The notes under the pieces are model-generated. The model was given only the letters and a program-made list of their open reading frames with translations, did no database searches and had not been told where the DNA came from. From Terfezia claveryi (Eukaryota > Ascomycota > Pezizomycetes > Pezizales > Pezizaceae): a DNA stretch of 26,036 bases. Both the position numbers and the translations under genes were made by a program. The stretch lies in contig WHUX01000448.1 in the NCBI GenBank assembly GCA_015179025.1, positions 1 to 26,036 of the forward strand, given 5' to 3'. This document shows positions 17,944 through 26,036 of this stretch, piece after piece. Position 1 is the stretch's first letter. The number at the start of each line of letters is the position of its first letter.

Positions 17944-18136
17944 CAGAATATCCTCGGGTTGAGACTAAGAATATCCTTAGTCTAGTTGAAAATCGTTGCA
18001 GTCATGCCAACCAGACTAGGTAGTCCGTACTTACTCGCCTCAATTCTCCTGTGACCAGGAGGACTGCCATTCCCCAACCAGACCAGTCTCTTACCTTCTT
18101 ACGTTCACTTTATCATGGTTACCTACGAGCGGCTTG

Positions 18137-18882
18137 TGCCAACCAGACTTTGCTTTGTGATAGGAAGCCGACGTCAAGTGCCAATCTCAGGTAGCCAGGG
18201 GTATACGCTAGACTTCATCAAGCAATTGCCCATAACGTCCATTTCCCAAACAGCCTTTTTTACGTGCCAACCAGACTACTCTTTTACGTTCACATTATAG
18301 TCTTTGTTAGTCTGGTTGGCACAAGCCTCTCGTAGAGAAGTCTTTGTTTGGTTTGTCTGGTTGGCACAACCTCTAGTCAAATGTAGTCTGTTAGGAATGG
18401 TCAACTGCATAATGAAACAAACTAGCCATTAGGGGGACCTCTCAAGGTCCAATCACAGTAGTCTGTTGTGCCAACCAGATTACAAGCTTAGACCAGATCA
18501 AGTAATAGCCATTAGCGTCCATTCCCCAACCAGACTTTGCTTTGTGATAGGAAGCCAACGTCAAGTGCCAATCTCAGGTAGCCAGGGGTATACGCTAGAC
18601 TATATCAAGCAATTGCCCATAACGAGCATTTCCCAAACAGCCTTTTTTTACGTTCACATTATAGTCTTTGTTTGTCTGGTTGGGCACAACCTCTTGTCAA
18701 ATGTAGTCTGTTTGGAATGGTCAACTGCATAATGAAACAAACTAGCCGTTAGGGTAGTCTGGTTGGCACCCGGTAGGGTGACCTCGCAAGGTCCAATCAC
18801 AGTAGTCTGTTGTGCCAACCAGATTACAGCTTAGACCAGATCAAGTAATAGCCGTTAGCGTCCATTCCCCAACCAGACTAGT
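18137..18882 (+). repeat. Tandem duplication of a ~320-390-bp block
   Basis: Blocks recur in the same order: the segment after CCAACCAGACTTTGC at 18141 and 18527, the CAACCTCTxGTCAAATGTAG segment at 18365 and 18688, and the CAAGGTCCAATCACAG segment at 18444 and 18789. Offsets fall from 386 to 321-345 because hairpin 2 and its flank (about 60 bp) are present only in the first block. Confidence 0.8.
18264..18322. repeat. Perfect 15-bp inverted repeat (hairpin 2)
   Basis: GTGCCAACCAGACTA at 18264-18278 pairs with TAGTCTGGTTGGCAC at 18308-18322 across a 29-nt loop. The arm order is opposite to that of hairpin 1. Confidence 0.85.
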
Positions 18883-18885
18883 CCT

Positions 18886-19268
18886 GAACATTTTTATATT
18901 CGCTTTATTACATTCGCTTCTTTACATGATCAAACTTTGGCCATAATCCACCGTACAAAGAAATAGCTGTTTGCTATGTCCACAAGTTGTAAACGAAATG
19001 GTGGCCATGGTCAGGTCGGTATGCTATTTATTACCGTACCGTCTTCGACATTCATAGTCCCTCAACATCAACCATATTTGATATATGGTGACAGAAGCCT
19101 TGCCTGAACTACTTTCATAGTCAATATCTAAGAACTCTGGGAAACGGCAAACTCAAACCCATTCACTCTCTATTCCATTGTAAGCAGACTGAGAGGGGGC
19201 CGTGCTCTACGTCCACTAACGATCTACTAGTCCAGATAGCCATTGATTGGCAATATCAAGGATACGAA
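18886..19268. other. Spacer upstream of the 19269 gene
   Basis: No coding signal. AT-moderate sequence that would hold the promoter of the downstream gene; I see no clear TATA box or repeat. Confidence 0.4.
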
Positions 19269-19751
19269 ATGCCACCAAAAAGGAAACAACCGGCAGACAC
19301 CAATGAAGAGTCAGAAGATGACTATCATGTAACACGGTCCAATCATGGACATGCAAAAGTAGTTGGATTTTTCGGGGAAGGGATTCCAGAAAACCTGTAT
19401 GGGCTCTGGAGGCGAGATATTGCACACATAATGAAACAAAGCGGTATCTACGGACCGCAAAGAGCTGGAACGGATACATGGACGACATTTCTCAAGCATG
19501 CCGTGGCTCTCCCGACGATGGCTCCTATGGGACAACTCAAATACCTCAATGATAAGTCCATTAGCTACGCTGTCAATATCTTGGCTCAAGATGTTGCTAA
19601 GAAAGTGCGTAGCGGGGCTGTCATCAGGGATAAGGCAGTGAAATCTGCACGAGAGGCACATGCGGCAGAATATCCGGAGGATCCGAGCCCTCCAATTCTC
19701 GGAATGCAACTGCCACCCCTTCCTACAGCCCCGCAAGAGACTAAACAGTGA
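19269..19751 (+). CDS. Lineage-specific protein of unknown function, N-terminal part (160 aa)
   Basis: The ATG at 19269 opens MPPKRKQPAD, a basic nuclear-type N terminus, then an acidic patch (NEESEDD). A globular-looking part follows with tryptophans, glycines and HAKVVGFFGEGIPENLYGLW. A helical KSISYAVNILAQDVAKKV leads to a proline-rich end (PEDPSPP, LPPLP). I recognise no family. The stop (TGA 19749-19751) overlaps by one base the ATG (19751) of the next frame. The two are probably parts of one gene separated by an unseen intron or a frameshift. Composition is unlike the retroelement frames, making this the only candidate host gene here. A role in the nucleus is inference from charge pattern only. 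Confidence 0.55.
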   Translation: MPPKRKQPADTNEESEDDYHVTRSNHGHAKVVGFFGEGIPENLYGLWRRDIAHIMKQSGIYGPQRAGTDTWTTFLKHAVALPTMAPMGQLKYLNDKSISYAVNILAQDVAKKVRSGAVIRDKAVKSAREAHAAEYPEDPSPPILGMQLPPLPTAPQETKQ

Positions 19752-20311
19752 TGTTGGATACTTCGACTGGGAAGCCTCAACCTAAGAGAGGTAGGACCCA
19801 AGAGTCTGCTAAAGGTCTACAACGAAAAGGTGTGAAAGGGAAGCAGGAGGATAACCAGGATGATGACGAGGAAGAGCAATCGGAGGAAGAGGAACCGAGA
19901 GAATTGAGGGGGTCTAAGCGTAGCGTGGGGGCGGGGAAGGGTATGGGATCCGTGAAAAGGAAGTTGCAAGAAGCCACTCAGGGTCCACCACCAAAAGGTG
20001 TGAAAGGGAAAAAGGACGATAAGGATGAGGTCGAGGAAGAAGAATCAGAGGAAGAGCAACCGAGACAGACATTGAGGGGGTCTAAGCGTAGCATGGGGGC
20101 AGGTAAGGGTATGGGATCCGTGAAAATGAAGACGCAAGAAGCCACTCGGGGTCCACAACCGAAGGGTGTGAAAGGGAAGAAGGATGATAAGGATGAGGTC
20201 GAGGAAAAAGAATCAGAGGAAGAGCAACCGAGACAGACATTGATGGGGTCTAAGCGTAGCATGGGGGCGGGTAAGGGTAGTATGGGATCCGTGAAAATGA
20301 AGACGACTTAA
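19751..20311 (+). CDS. Repeat-rich basic/acidic protein segment, interrupted by element B insertion
   Basis: The ATG at 19751 starts MLDTSTGKPQPKRG. The body is three 56-residue repeats. Each has a lysine-rich stretch (PKGVKGKKDDKDE), an acidic run of E and S ending EEQPRQTL, and a GSKRSMGAGKGMGSVK module. Alternating strongly acidic and basic blocks suggest a disordered chromatin or nucleolar protein, but no family is recognised. The frame stops at TAA 20309-20311. Another 18 codons of the same lysine-rich character stay open in that frame up to 20365, exactly where the LTR of element B copy 2 begins. The natural C terminus is therefore displaced by the insertion, and the TAA may be secondary. 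Confidence 0.55.
   Translation: MLDTSTGKPQPKRGRTQESAKGLQRKGVKGKQEDNQDDDEEEQSEEEEPRELRGSKRSVGAGKGMGSVKRKLQEATQGPPPKGVKGKKDDKDEVEEEESEEEQPRQTLRGSKRSMGAGKGMGSVKMKTQEATRGPQPKGVKGKKDDKDEVEEKESEEEQPRQTLMGSKRSMGAGKGSMGSVKMKTT
19796..20311 (+). repeat. 168-bp tandem repeat inside the coding frame (~3 units)
   Basis: GGTGTGAAAGGG recurs at 19829, 19997 and 20165, an exact 168-bp (56-codon) period. The second and third units are nearly identical, and the first is more diverged. The phase is kept in frame, so the expansion preserved coding. Confidence 0.92.
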
Positions 20312-21529
20312 GGGACGGAAACATTGAAGAAAAAGAGTATTGCCAAGAAGCAGCAGGTTGAAGAGTGTCACGGGGTGACATCCAGCTCTACCAAAGGTAC
20401 TTGGGCCCTTATAGAACGACCCTAGAATCTATATGGACTCTAGGTACACTCTTAGCAGTGTGGTGCAAACGTTTCTAATACTTATCTATAAGAGTTAAGT
20501 ATATGAAACGGGTATGAACCTTGGAGTAGTTTATAATCATCCTAGATGGTTATGACACTTATGGAACGTCCATAGACCCTTGAGGGAGCTACGGTTCAAG
20601 TTTCATAAGAATCCGATTAACGGTTCAATAGTTATACTCAGATCAATATGCTGACTATATGCATATATATATGCTAGCTATATATTAGCTGTTACCCTGA
20701 AGTCTTGGCATTACCCTGAATATTGAATTATTACCCTGAACTGCAGGAAAATAATTCGGTAAAAATAAATAAAAAAATGAAGCCATGAGGGCGCACTTTA
20801 GACCAAAGTGCGTCCGGTGACACTATAAGGGAGTGCGCCCAGGACAGAGGCCAAAGGTAGGGCCAAAACATAAAGTTCTCCGAATTTAATGTTTCAAGGT
20901 TCTATCTAGGCCTACTCTTCGTCCTGATTCCATTTCTGCAATCCATTTTATGATCGGAGTTAAACTCATGGAGATATACGACTTTTAATATGGTCATATA
21001 GGTCCATGAGGAGGTTTACTTATTATTGGTAATAACTCCATGAATAATTTGGGTATCGGGATAAACTAAGATTCTATAATCTTCTATGCGTTGATACCTT
21101 TCCAATGGTAATTTACTTGTGACCCACGGTTCTCTATTCATAGAGTTATGTGCAGTTGAAAATTATTTTCAATGGACACTAGACACTATTAAGTGAATAT
21201 TGCCGGAAACATAATTAGATGCCTTCGGATATTGTCGGATGGTAATTCGATAGTATCGGGGATTGGAAACGTATCTGAAATTGAATTTAGTTGTCTCGGA
21301 TAAGAATTCTTTAATGGGATAAGCGAGCTGTAAGCGAAGTACGTATAACATGCAGACATGGGAATATTCTCTACGTTCGGGTTAGTAACCTGTGACAACG
21401 AGTGCAGATAGCAACTGCATTAACAAAGGTGTGGATGGCATAACACTTAGGAAGAAATTCCGAGGTGACAGGTAGGCCCGCGTTTTATAAAATATTTTTA
21501 TCATAAGAATATCTACAAACACCGCGGGA

Positions 21530-21537
21530 TATAAATA
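21530..21537 (+). promoter_or_regulatory. TATA box of element B 5' LTR
   Basis: TATAAATA in a block conserved with 12253-12260. It lies about 84 bp upstream of the segment complementary to the primer-binding region, a plausible distance to a fungal transcription start. Confidence 0.6.
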
Positions 21538-21613
21538 GTGCAAGTAGTTCCGGTTGAATTTATTCTACCACCAGCGAGTATTCGAAAGCAAGAGCACCTC
21601 GAGTATACGAAGC

Positions 21614-21622
21614 CTACAAAGT
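21614..21622 (+). promoter_or_regulatory. Putative self-primer segment at the RNA 5' end
   Basis: CTACAAAGT is the exact reverse complement of ACTTTGTAG at 21834-21842. It is downstream of the TATA box, where the element RNA should start, and is conserved in the other LTR. In Tf1 the RNA 5' end itself folds onto the primer-binding site, and this layout fits that. Confidence 0.5.
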
Positions 21623-21833
21623 TCTAAGTCTTGAGTTAACTTTACGTTTAAGTGACATAGGATTTATTTTGTATTGCGAAATAAGATCCGTTGTGAGGAA
21701 CTACTGTTGGACTAAACTTTACTGCTATAGGATTGATATTCTGTGTTGCGGAATAGATATCGTTGCGGCAGGAAATTACGGCCGTCCTAATAGTCGCAAG
21801 AGCGCTATCAGTCAATAGGGCCCCCGTGACATT

Positions 21834-21842
21834 ACTTTGTAG
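21834..21842 (+). promoter_or_regulatory. Putative primer-binding site of element B
   Basis: ACTTTGTAG starts two bases after the LTR end. No TGG that would begin a tRNA 3'-end complement sits here. The match to 21614-21622 favours self-priming over tRNA priming. Confidence 0.5.
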
Positions 21843-22862
21843 CCAGTGATTCTCGTTATCATTTGCTATCATACTCTCAAATCATGTCTAGTTCACAGAC
21901 ACCAAGAGGGCCTCGCCAGCCCTACCAACCCCTAACGTTCCCAGATGTCACACCCCGTGCCATCACACAAAGACCTCACAATCTTCCACAGTCGGATACT
22001 GATACGGAAGATGATCTCATTGACATCCCAATGGAGGATATCCTATCTCGTGGGATAGAATCCTCCAGACATCCCATATATAGTCCCGATGAACTACAAT
22101 CATTCCCGCCTGGATTAATCGATCGATTTGGCCTACCCTCCCGAAGACCACCTCGACGAACAAACAGCAATGCCTCTTCCCAACGCCATCCCGCACAACC
22201 TCCACTACGTCCAATTCGACCCCCTCGTACAGGACTAAGCCAACAAGAATATGACGAATTATTGGCTAGAATAGTTCGTGATGGAGCCACAGAATTCGAA
22301 CGGCAACGAGCTGAAATTATGAACCTTACAGAAGGTCTAAATGCCCAGGCTAGTTTTCTAAAACAAGCCCAAGAAGCTCACACAATCGTATTCAATGGTG
22401 CAAAAGCTACTTATGAGGATCTAAAGTTACTGCGACAGCAAGTAACTGAAGAAGTAGCTGCCTTAAAAGGACAAACTGATGGGCAAGAAGACGCAGTTAA
22501 GAGGCTAACAGTTTCCATTAAGGAAACTTTAGAAATCCAATGGCAAGAGCTGACCAAAAAGCTCAAGGAGGACACGGAGGCGATAATTGATGCAGCTAAG
22601 GTAGAGTTCGATAGTATCAAGGCAGATGTTGGCAAGCTGAACGATTGGGCACAGAAAGCGATTAAACAAGAACAGGATGATCGTATTCGCAGTTGTGAGA
22701 CTAATAAGGAATCGGTGAAGAACTATCTCGCCGGATTCAAACTCATAAACGAAAGCTCAAGGACCTACAAGAGCAGCCACTTGGCCAACAACGCCCACAA
22801 AAACGAACTCGATCAATTGATGATGATATCGAAGATTTCATTATCCGTGGTACTCGGACAGG

Positions 22863-22905
22863 TCCAGTACCACCTCCACCACCTCCACCTCCACCTCCAC
22901 CACCT
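22863..22905 (+). repeat. CCACCT microsatellite encoding poly-proline in gag
   Basis: A CCN run gives about thirteen consecutive prolines between the coiled coil and the capsid domain in the gag downstream frame. In the wrong (upstream) frame it reads as an H/L repeat. Confidence 0.85.
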
Positions 22906-23982
22906 CCAGTCCAGAAAACCCGGGTCCTTTCTGACAAGAAAGAACCCCGAAACCTCCCCTTACCTCCGAAGTTCGATGGAACTTCAAGCAAGCTGAAGGA
23001 ATTCCTAATGAAGGTAGATCACACCTTTGAACGCATGCCGCTAACCTATTCTACTCATAGCGAAAAAATCTTGTTTGTAGCGGATCTACTTACAGGAGGT
23101 GCGAGCACCTGGTATTATGCAAACCAACACAAGCGAACACCAGATGCCAACTCCGGATGGGTTGAATGGGACACGTTTAATGTCTTTAAACGTGAATTCA
23201 TAAACGCACACCAGAACCAGCATGAGAAGCGAGATGCAAAGGTCTCCCTCCAAAAGGAATTCCAGAAGAAAGGTGAGTTGATGAAAGATTTCATCGCTCG
23301 TGTCAGGGTTCATCAGTTGGTAGCGGAACTACCACGGGAACAGCTCTGGGAGCACCTGATTAGTGCTATTCAGCCTGAGACTCGGGCCCATATGGTCCGA
23401 GTCAGTACTGACAAAGACATTCTCGATAAAGTGCCAGCAAGTACAGAAATGTGCTTTCAGGCAATTGCTAATGCCGGGTCTCAGGTTGAGTATGAGAAAG
23501 TTAGGGAGGCACATGCACAGAGCCAGTTCCGTCAAAAAGAACAAGCTGCTGGTGCGAAAAAGGAGGTACCCAACACTCCCAAGACCGCTGAAAAGAAGTC
23601 CGAAAACCTCAAAGACCGAATTTCTAAGCCAAAGCAAAAGGCAAAAACCAAGCCTGATGCCAAGGCTAAATCCAAATCCGATACCCCTTCCAAGAAAGCC
23701 AAAGAGCCTGGCCAAGATAGTGTTACATATGCTATGAGACAGGCTCGGAAGAAGGACGGACAGTGCATCAAGTGTGGGGACAAAACTCACATGATGGGTG
23801 ACTGTTCAATCGGTTGGAAGGTTACGGATGAGACAAAGGCAAAGGGAAAGGGTAAAGGAAAGGAGGAAGCTAAGAAAGTGGCGACAGTGTCTGCAGGAGC
23901 GGCTGTAGCAACGCCACTTGAGGTTCAGTTTGGGCATATTGTGAGTGAGGATGAGTTAGATTATGGGGAGAATTCGGACTGT

Positions 23983-23985
23983 TAG
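23983..23985 (+). promoter_or_regulatory. Candidate gag-pol stop-codon readthrough site (TAG)
   Basis: This TAG is the only stop between gag and pol. From GGA at 23986 to the pol ATG at 24103, the same frame is open for 39 codons and contains ordinary-looking residues. The context GAC TGT TAG GGA resembles the TAG-G context used for readthrough in gammaretroviruses. A plain nonsense mutation is the alternative. Confidence 0.45.
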
Positions 23986-24102
23986 GGATGCGGGCTATCT
24001 AGTACGTCGGGTCGGATAGTCTCGCAGGATTGGTTTTCTATTTGTGTTATAAGGAATGGCATCTCTGTTGGCAGTTGGAAGGAGGAACATGAAGGGAAAC
24101 CT

Positions 24103-25809
24103 ATGGATATTGACCCGGTTTTGATTAGTTCTGTTTCTCGCAATTTGTCTTCTTCTGCTATTTCTTCTCTTTCTTCATCAAATAAAAACGCAAAAAAAGG
24201 GACAAAAAGAAAAGCTGATGATGAGGTGGCTCCTCATATTGGCGCACTCGAAAAAAGACCACGAAAGGTGGCGGTGCCGGATATTTCATTGGATGGAATT
24301 AAGGATCTCTCTTTGGCAGGAAAATCGGGTGCGAAGGTATTGAAGTGTGAAGGACTGAAATTTCTTATCTCTGTTAAGTTATCTTGGATGTACGGAGGAA
24401 ATAAACGCGAAATTTCCATTAATGCTTTGGTTGATACTGGCGCAGAAGCCACGATTTTTGATTCTTCTTTCGTTGAACAGATGATGCTGCCTTGGGTTAA
24501 GAGGGAGAAAAGACTGAGATTAGAGAGCTCCGACGGCTCGATTCTCAAGAGGTCTGGCACAGTGCAGGTTCAGAACCTGCAGATGGAGGTCCCAGATGCA
24601 AGATCGGGACGAAACAAAACACTTGACCTGGTAACTGAGGTTGCGTGCCTCGAACCAGGTCTTCCACTCATTTTGGGGATGGATTGGATTAAAGCCAATT
24701 GTGATAAGCTACGGGTCACCACTCCTTATGGACTTGAGCTAAAAAGAGCGTTGGAAATCGAGGAGGTTACTGATTTTGCTGACTTTGACGAAGTACTTGC
24801 AGAGACTCAATATGTCGGATTAATTGAAATAGGGGAATGGGATTATCAGAAGTTCGCTAATGGAGACGTTCGCAAGGTTATGAAAATAACAGCGACTGAA
24901 AATATCCATGAACTTGCTGATCGATTGCCAACACAGTACAGGGATTTTGTAAAAATCTTTGGAAAGGAGTTGCAATCCGCCCTTCCCACGCACGGTCCAC
25001 AAGACATGACAATTGAGTTAGAAGAAGGAAAGAGTCCCCCGTCAGGAAAACTATACCCTCTCTCCCCTGATGAATTGGAGCTTCTCAAAGAATACCTAGA
25101 TGAGATGCTCCGAACCGGCAAGATAAGACCGAGCAAAAGCAGTGCTGGCGCTCCTATATTCTTCGCCAAACAGCCAAATGGCAAGCTCAGAATAGTCGTA
25201 GACTATAGAGGGCTCAATGCCATAACCAAAAAAGACAAGTATCCCCTACCACTTATGACTACCCTAATGGAACAAGTTGGTACTTCACAGGTTTTCTCCA
25301 AACTCGATCTCAAACTCGGGTTTAACCTACTCAGAATAGCAGCCGGAGACGAGTGGAAAACAGCATTCAAGACAAGATATGGCTTATACGAATATACGGT
25401 TATGCCTTTTGGGCTAACTAATGCGCCATCTGTTTTCCAGCGACATGTTAACAATATTCTATCGGAACGAATTGACCGAGGAATAGTTGTATATATTGAT
25501 GATATCCTCATTTATACCCAAACAGAGGAAGAACATGTCGAGCTCGTCCGTTGGGTACTGCAGAAACTAACGGAGAATAACCTTTGTGTCAACATAGATA
25601 AGTGTATCTTCCATGTCCCAGAAGTCGAATTCGTGGGATTTAAAGTAGGTACAAAGGGGATACAAATGGGGCAGAAGAAAGTCGAGGACATCCTCGCCTG
25701 GCAGGCTCCTCGGAACGTCAAAGAAGTGCAGAGGTTTATTGGTTTGCTAATTTCTATCGCCGGTTTATTCAAGGCTTTAGTAGTTTGGCATTGCCGATAC
25801 AGACATTAA
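24103..25809 (+). pseudogene. pol: Element B pol: aspartic protease and reverse transcriptase (frameshift at 25743-25745)
   Basis: The first ATG of pol is at 24103 (MDIDPVL), although the frame is open back to 23986. A serine/lysine-rich leader is followed by a retropepsin with the canonical DTGA at residues 111-114 and LPLILGMDWI. An acidic linker leads to the [68 protein letters not shown], and YIDD at residues 464-467 (25492-25503). EFVGFKV and RFIG then begin the connection. After RFIG the frame is lost because three T remain where copy 1 has four, giving a spurious 20-residue tail. All catalytic residues are present up to there. Together with RNase H downstream, this copy needs only that change and the gag one to be readable. 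Confidence 0.9.
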
Positions 25810-26036
25810 CGCACAATGGAGTTCCTTGGAACTGGACACAGCAGTGTCAACAAGCCTTCGATGAGTTGAAATATAGGTTCACAACTGCTCCGATACTCTG
25901 CCATTATCACCCAGAACGACCAAAAATGATCGAGACAGACGCGTCTGATCTAGCAAAAGCTGGTATTCTATCCCAAAAAGAACCAGATGGTCGTTGGCAC
26001 CCAGTAGCATACTACTCGAAACGCTTCATCCCAGCA
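25746..26036 (+). pseudogene. pol: Element B pol continuation: RT connection and RNase H start (partial)
   Basis: This is the frame after the lost T, open to the window edge. It begins ANFYRRFIQGFSSLALPI (RT thumb/connection), then WNWTQQCQQAFDELK, and RNase H with its first aspartate in MIETDASDLAKAG and the strand WHPVAYYSKRF. The rest of RNase H and integrase lie beyond 26036. Copy 1 (8761-10843) shows what should follow. Confidence 0.88.

Larger units (their letters stand above)
17807..18885. repeat. Cluster of the 15-bp motif GTGCCAACCAGACTA in both orientations
   Basis: About sixteen full or near-full copies of the motif or its complement TAGTCTGGTTGGCAC occur in about 1.1 kb. Examples are at 17896, 17930, 18004, 18137, 18264, 18308, 18352, 18467, 18524, 18671, 18755, 18812 and 18868. 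Several pairs face each other and make hairpins. Such density in both orientations resembles transposase-binding subterminal repeats or nested small elements with this motif as terminal inverted repeat. Confidence 0.75.
20366..21831 (+). repeat. 5' LTR of element B copy 2 (1466 bp, complete)
   Basis: It begins TGTCACGGGG and ends CCCCGTGACA, a perfect 10-bp terminal inverted repeat that fixes both ends. It is collinear with 11090-12427. Internal landmarks: hairpin CGCACTTT-AGACC-AAAGTGCG at 20793-20813, TATA box at 21530, putative self-primer segment at 21614-21622. The LTR is long for Ty3/Gypsy and contains no gene. Confidence 0.93.
21884..23985 (+). pseudogene. gag: Element B gag (one frameshift)
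   Basis: Structural protein of the retroelement particle. The start chosen is ATG 21884 (MSSSQTPRG), 53 bp after the LTR. The order is a proline/arginine-rich disordered N terminus, a long coiled coil (about residues 120-290, with LSQQEYDELLARI and many K/E heptads) and a poly-proline tract (22863-22905). A capsid-like retrotransposon gag domain follows (PPKFDGTSSKLKEFL, then LLTGGASTWYYANQ and WDTFNVFKREF), with a lysine-rich spacer, a CCHC knuckle at 23764-23805 (CIKCGDKTHMMGDC) and an acidic end. The first frame runs to about 22996; the poly-proline, capsid and knuckle are in another frame, open from 22708. A single-base loss near 22719 best explains this. The last codon is followed by TAG 23983-23985. 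Confidence 0.85.
20366..26036 (+). mobile_element. Ty3/Gypsy element B copy 2 (5' LTR to RNase H, runs off window)
   Basis: A complete 5' LTR (20366-21831), a primer-binding region, gag (21884-23985) and pol (24103 onward) are present. The insertion target is the lysine-rich frame ending at 20365; the last five target bases are AAGAG, which would be the expected duplication on the far side, outside the window. Two single-base frameshifts (gag near 22719, pol at 25743-25745) inactivate this copy, but it is much better preserved than copy 1. Confidence 0.92.

Noticed and set aside
22743..22991. Minus-strand glycine-rich frame opposite gag
   Set aside because: It is the antisense of the CCACCT poly-proline tract.
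23363..23737. Plus-strand frame of 124 codons inside gag
   Set aside because: It overlaps the capsid-to-knuckle frame and has no features; composition follows from lysine-rich gag codons read out of frame.

Overview
The window looks like repeat-rich, probably heterochromatic DNA from a filamentous fungus, most likely an agaricomycete basidiomycete. The evidence is two unrelated families of chromodomain-bearing Ty3/Gypsy LTR retrotransposons, a Plavaka-type (CACTA-related) DNA transposase with a C2H2 finger at its N terminus, a short intron of about 53 nt with a TACTAAC branch site, and no bacterial-style operons. Only one stretch (19269-20365) resembles a host gene, and a retrotransposon has landed in it. 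I could not run any similarity search, so family names come from motifs alone.

Layout. 1-866: a fold-back element with arms of about 220 bp around an AT-rich minisatellite. 867-1600: two further minisatellites. About 1590-7603: Ty3/Gypsy element A, 5' truncated (no 5' LTR), carrying nucleocapsid knuckle, atypical protease, RT, RNase H, an unusual block of zinc-binding modules, integrase and chromodomain, then a 3' LTR of about 729 bp (6875-7603). 7604-12427: Ty3/Gypsy element B copy 1, starting abruptly inside protease; it is decayed by stops and ends in a 3'-truncated LTR. Element A probably inserted into copy 1. 12428-13100: a 30-bp GC-rich minisatellite and C-rich unassigned DNA. 13101-16220 (minus): a broken Plavaka-type transposase, with a 183-198-bp tandem array (16205-17063) at its 5' end. 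17640-18885: a region dense in the motif GTGCCAACCAGACTA in both orientations, forming hairpins. 19269-20365: the lineage-specific gene. 20366-26036: element B copy 2, with complete 5' LTR, gag and pol, running off the window.

How the parts relate. The two B copies explain each other. Copy 2 supplies the intact readings (DTGA, YIDD, gag, 5' LTR). Copy 1 supplies the 3' end (integrase, polypurine tract) and shows the base missing from copy 2 pol. Their differences are dominated by CpG-to-TpG/CpA changes, as expected for methylated, silenced DNA. B appears to encode Gag and Pol in one frame separated by a single TAG. Its primer-binding region is complementary to a stretch of its own LTR, suggesting self-primed reverse transcription as in the Tf1/sushi group.

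The best candidate for something undescribed is in element A. About 1 kb between RNase H and integrase carries two C-x4-C-x12-C fingers and two CCHC knuckles. The last knuckle is in one open frame with integrase, in addition to the normal nucleocapsid knuckle upstream of protease. Other leads are the B gag-TAG-pol junction, the B self-priming match, the transposase leader amplified in tandem with its start-codon region, and the palindromic motif cluster at 17.8-18.9 kb.
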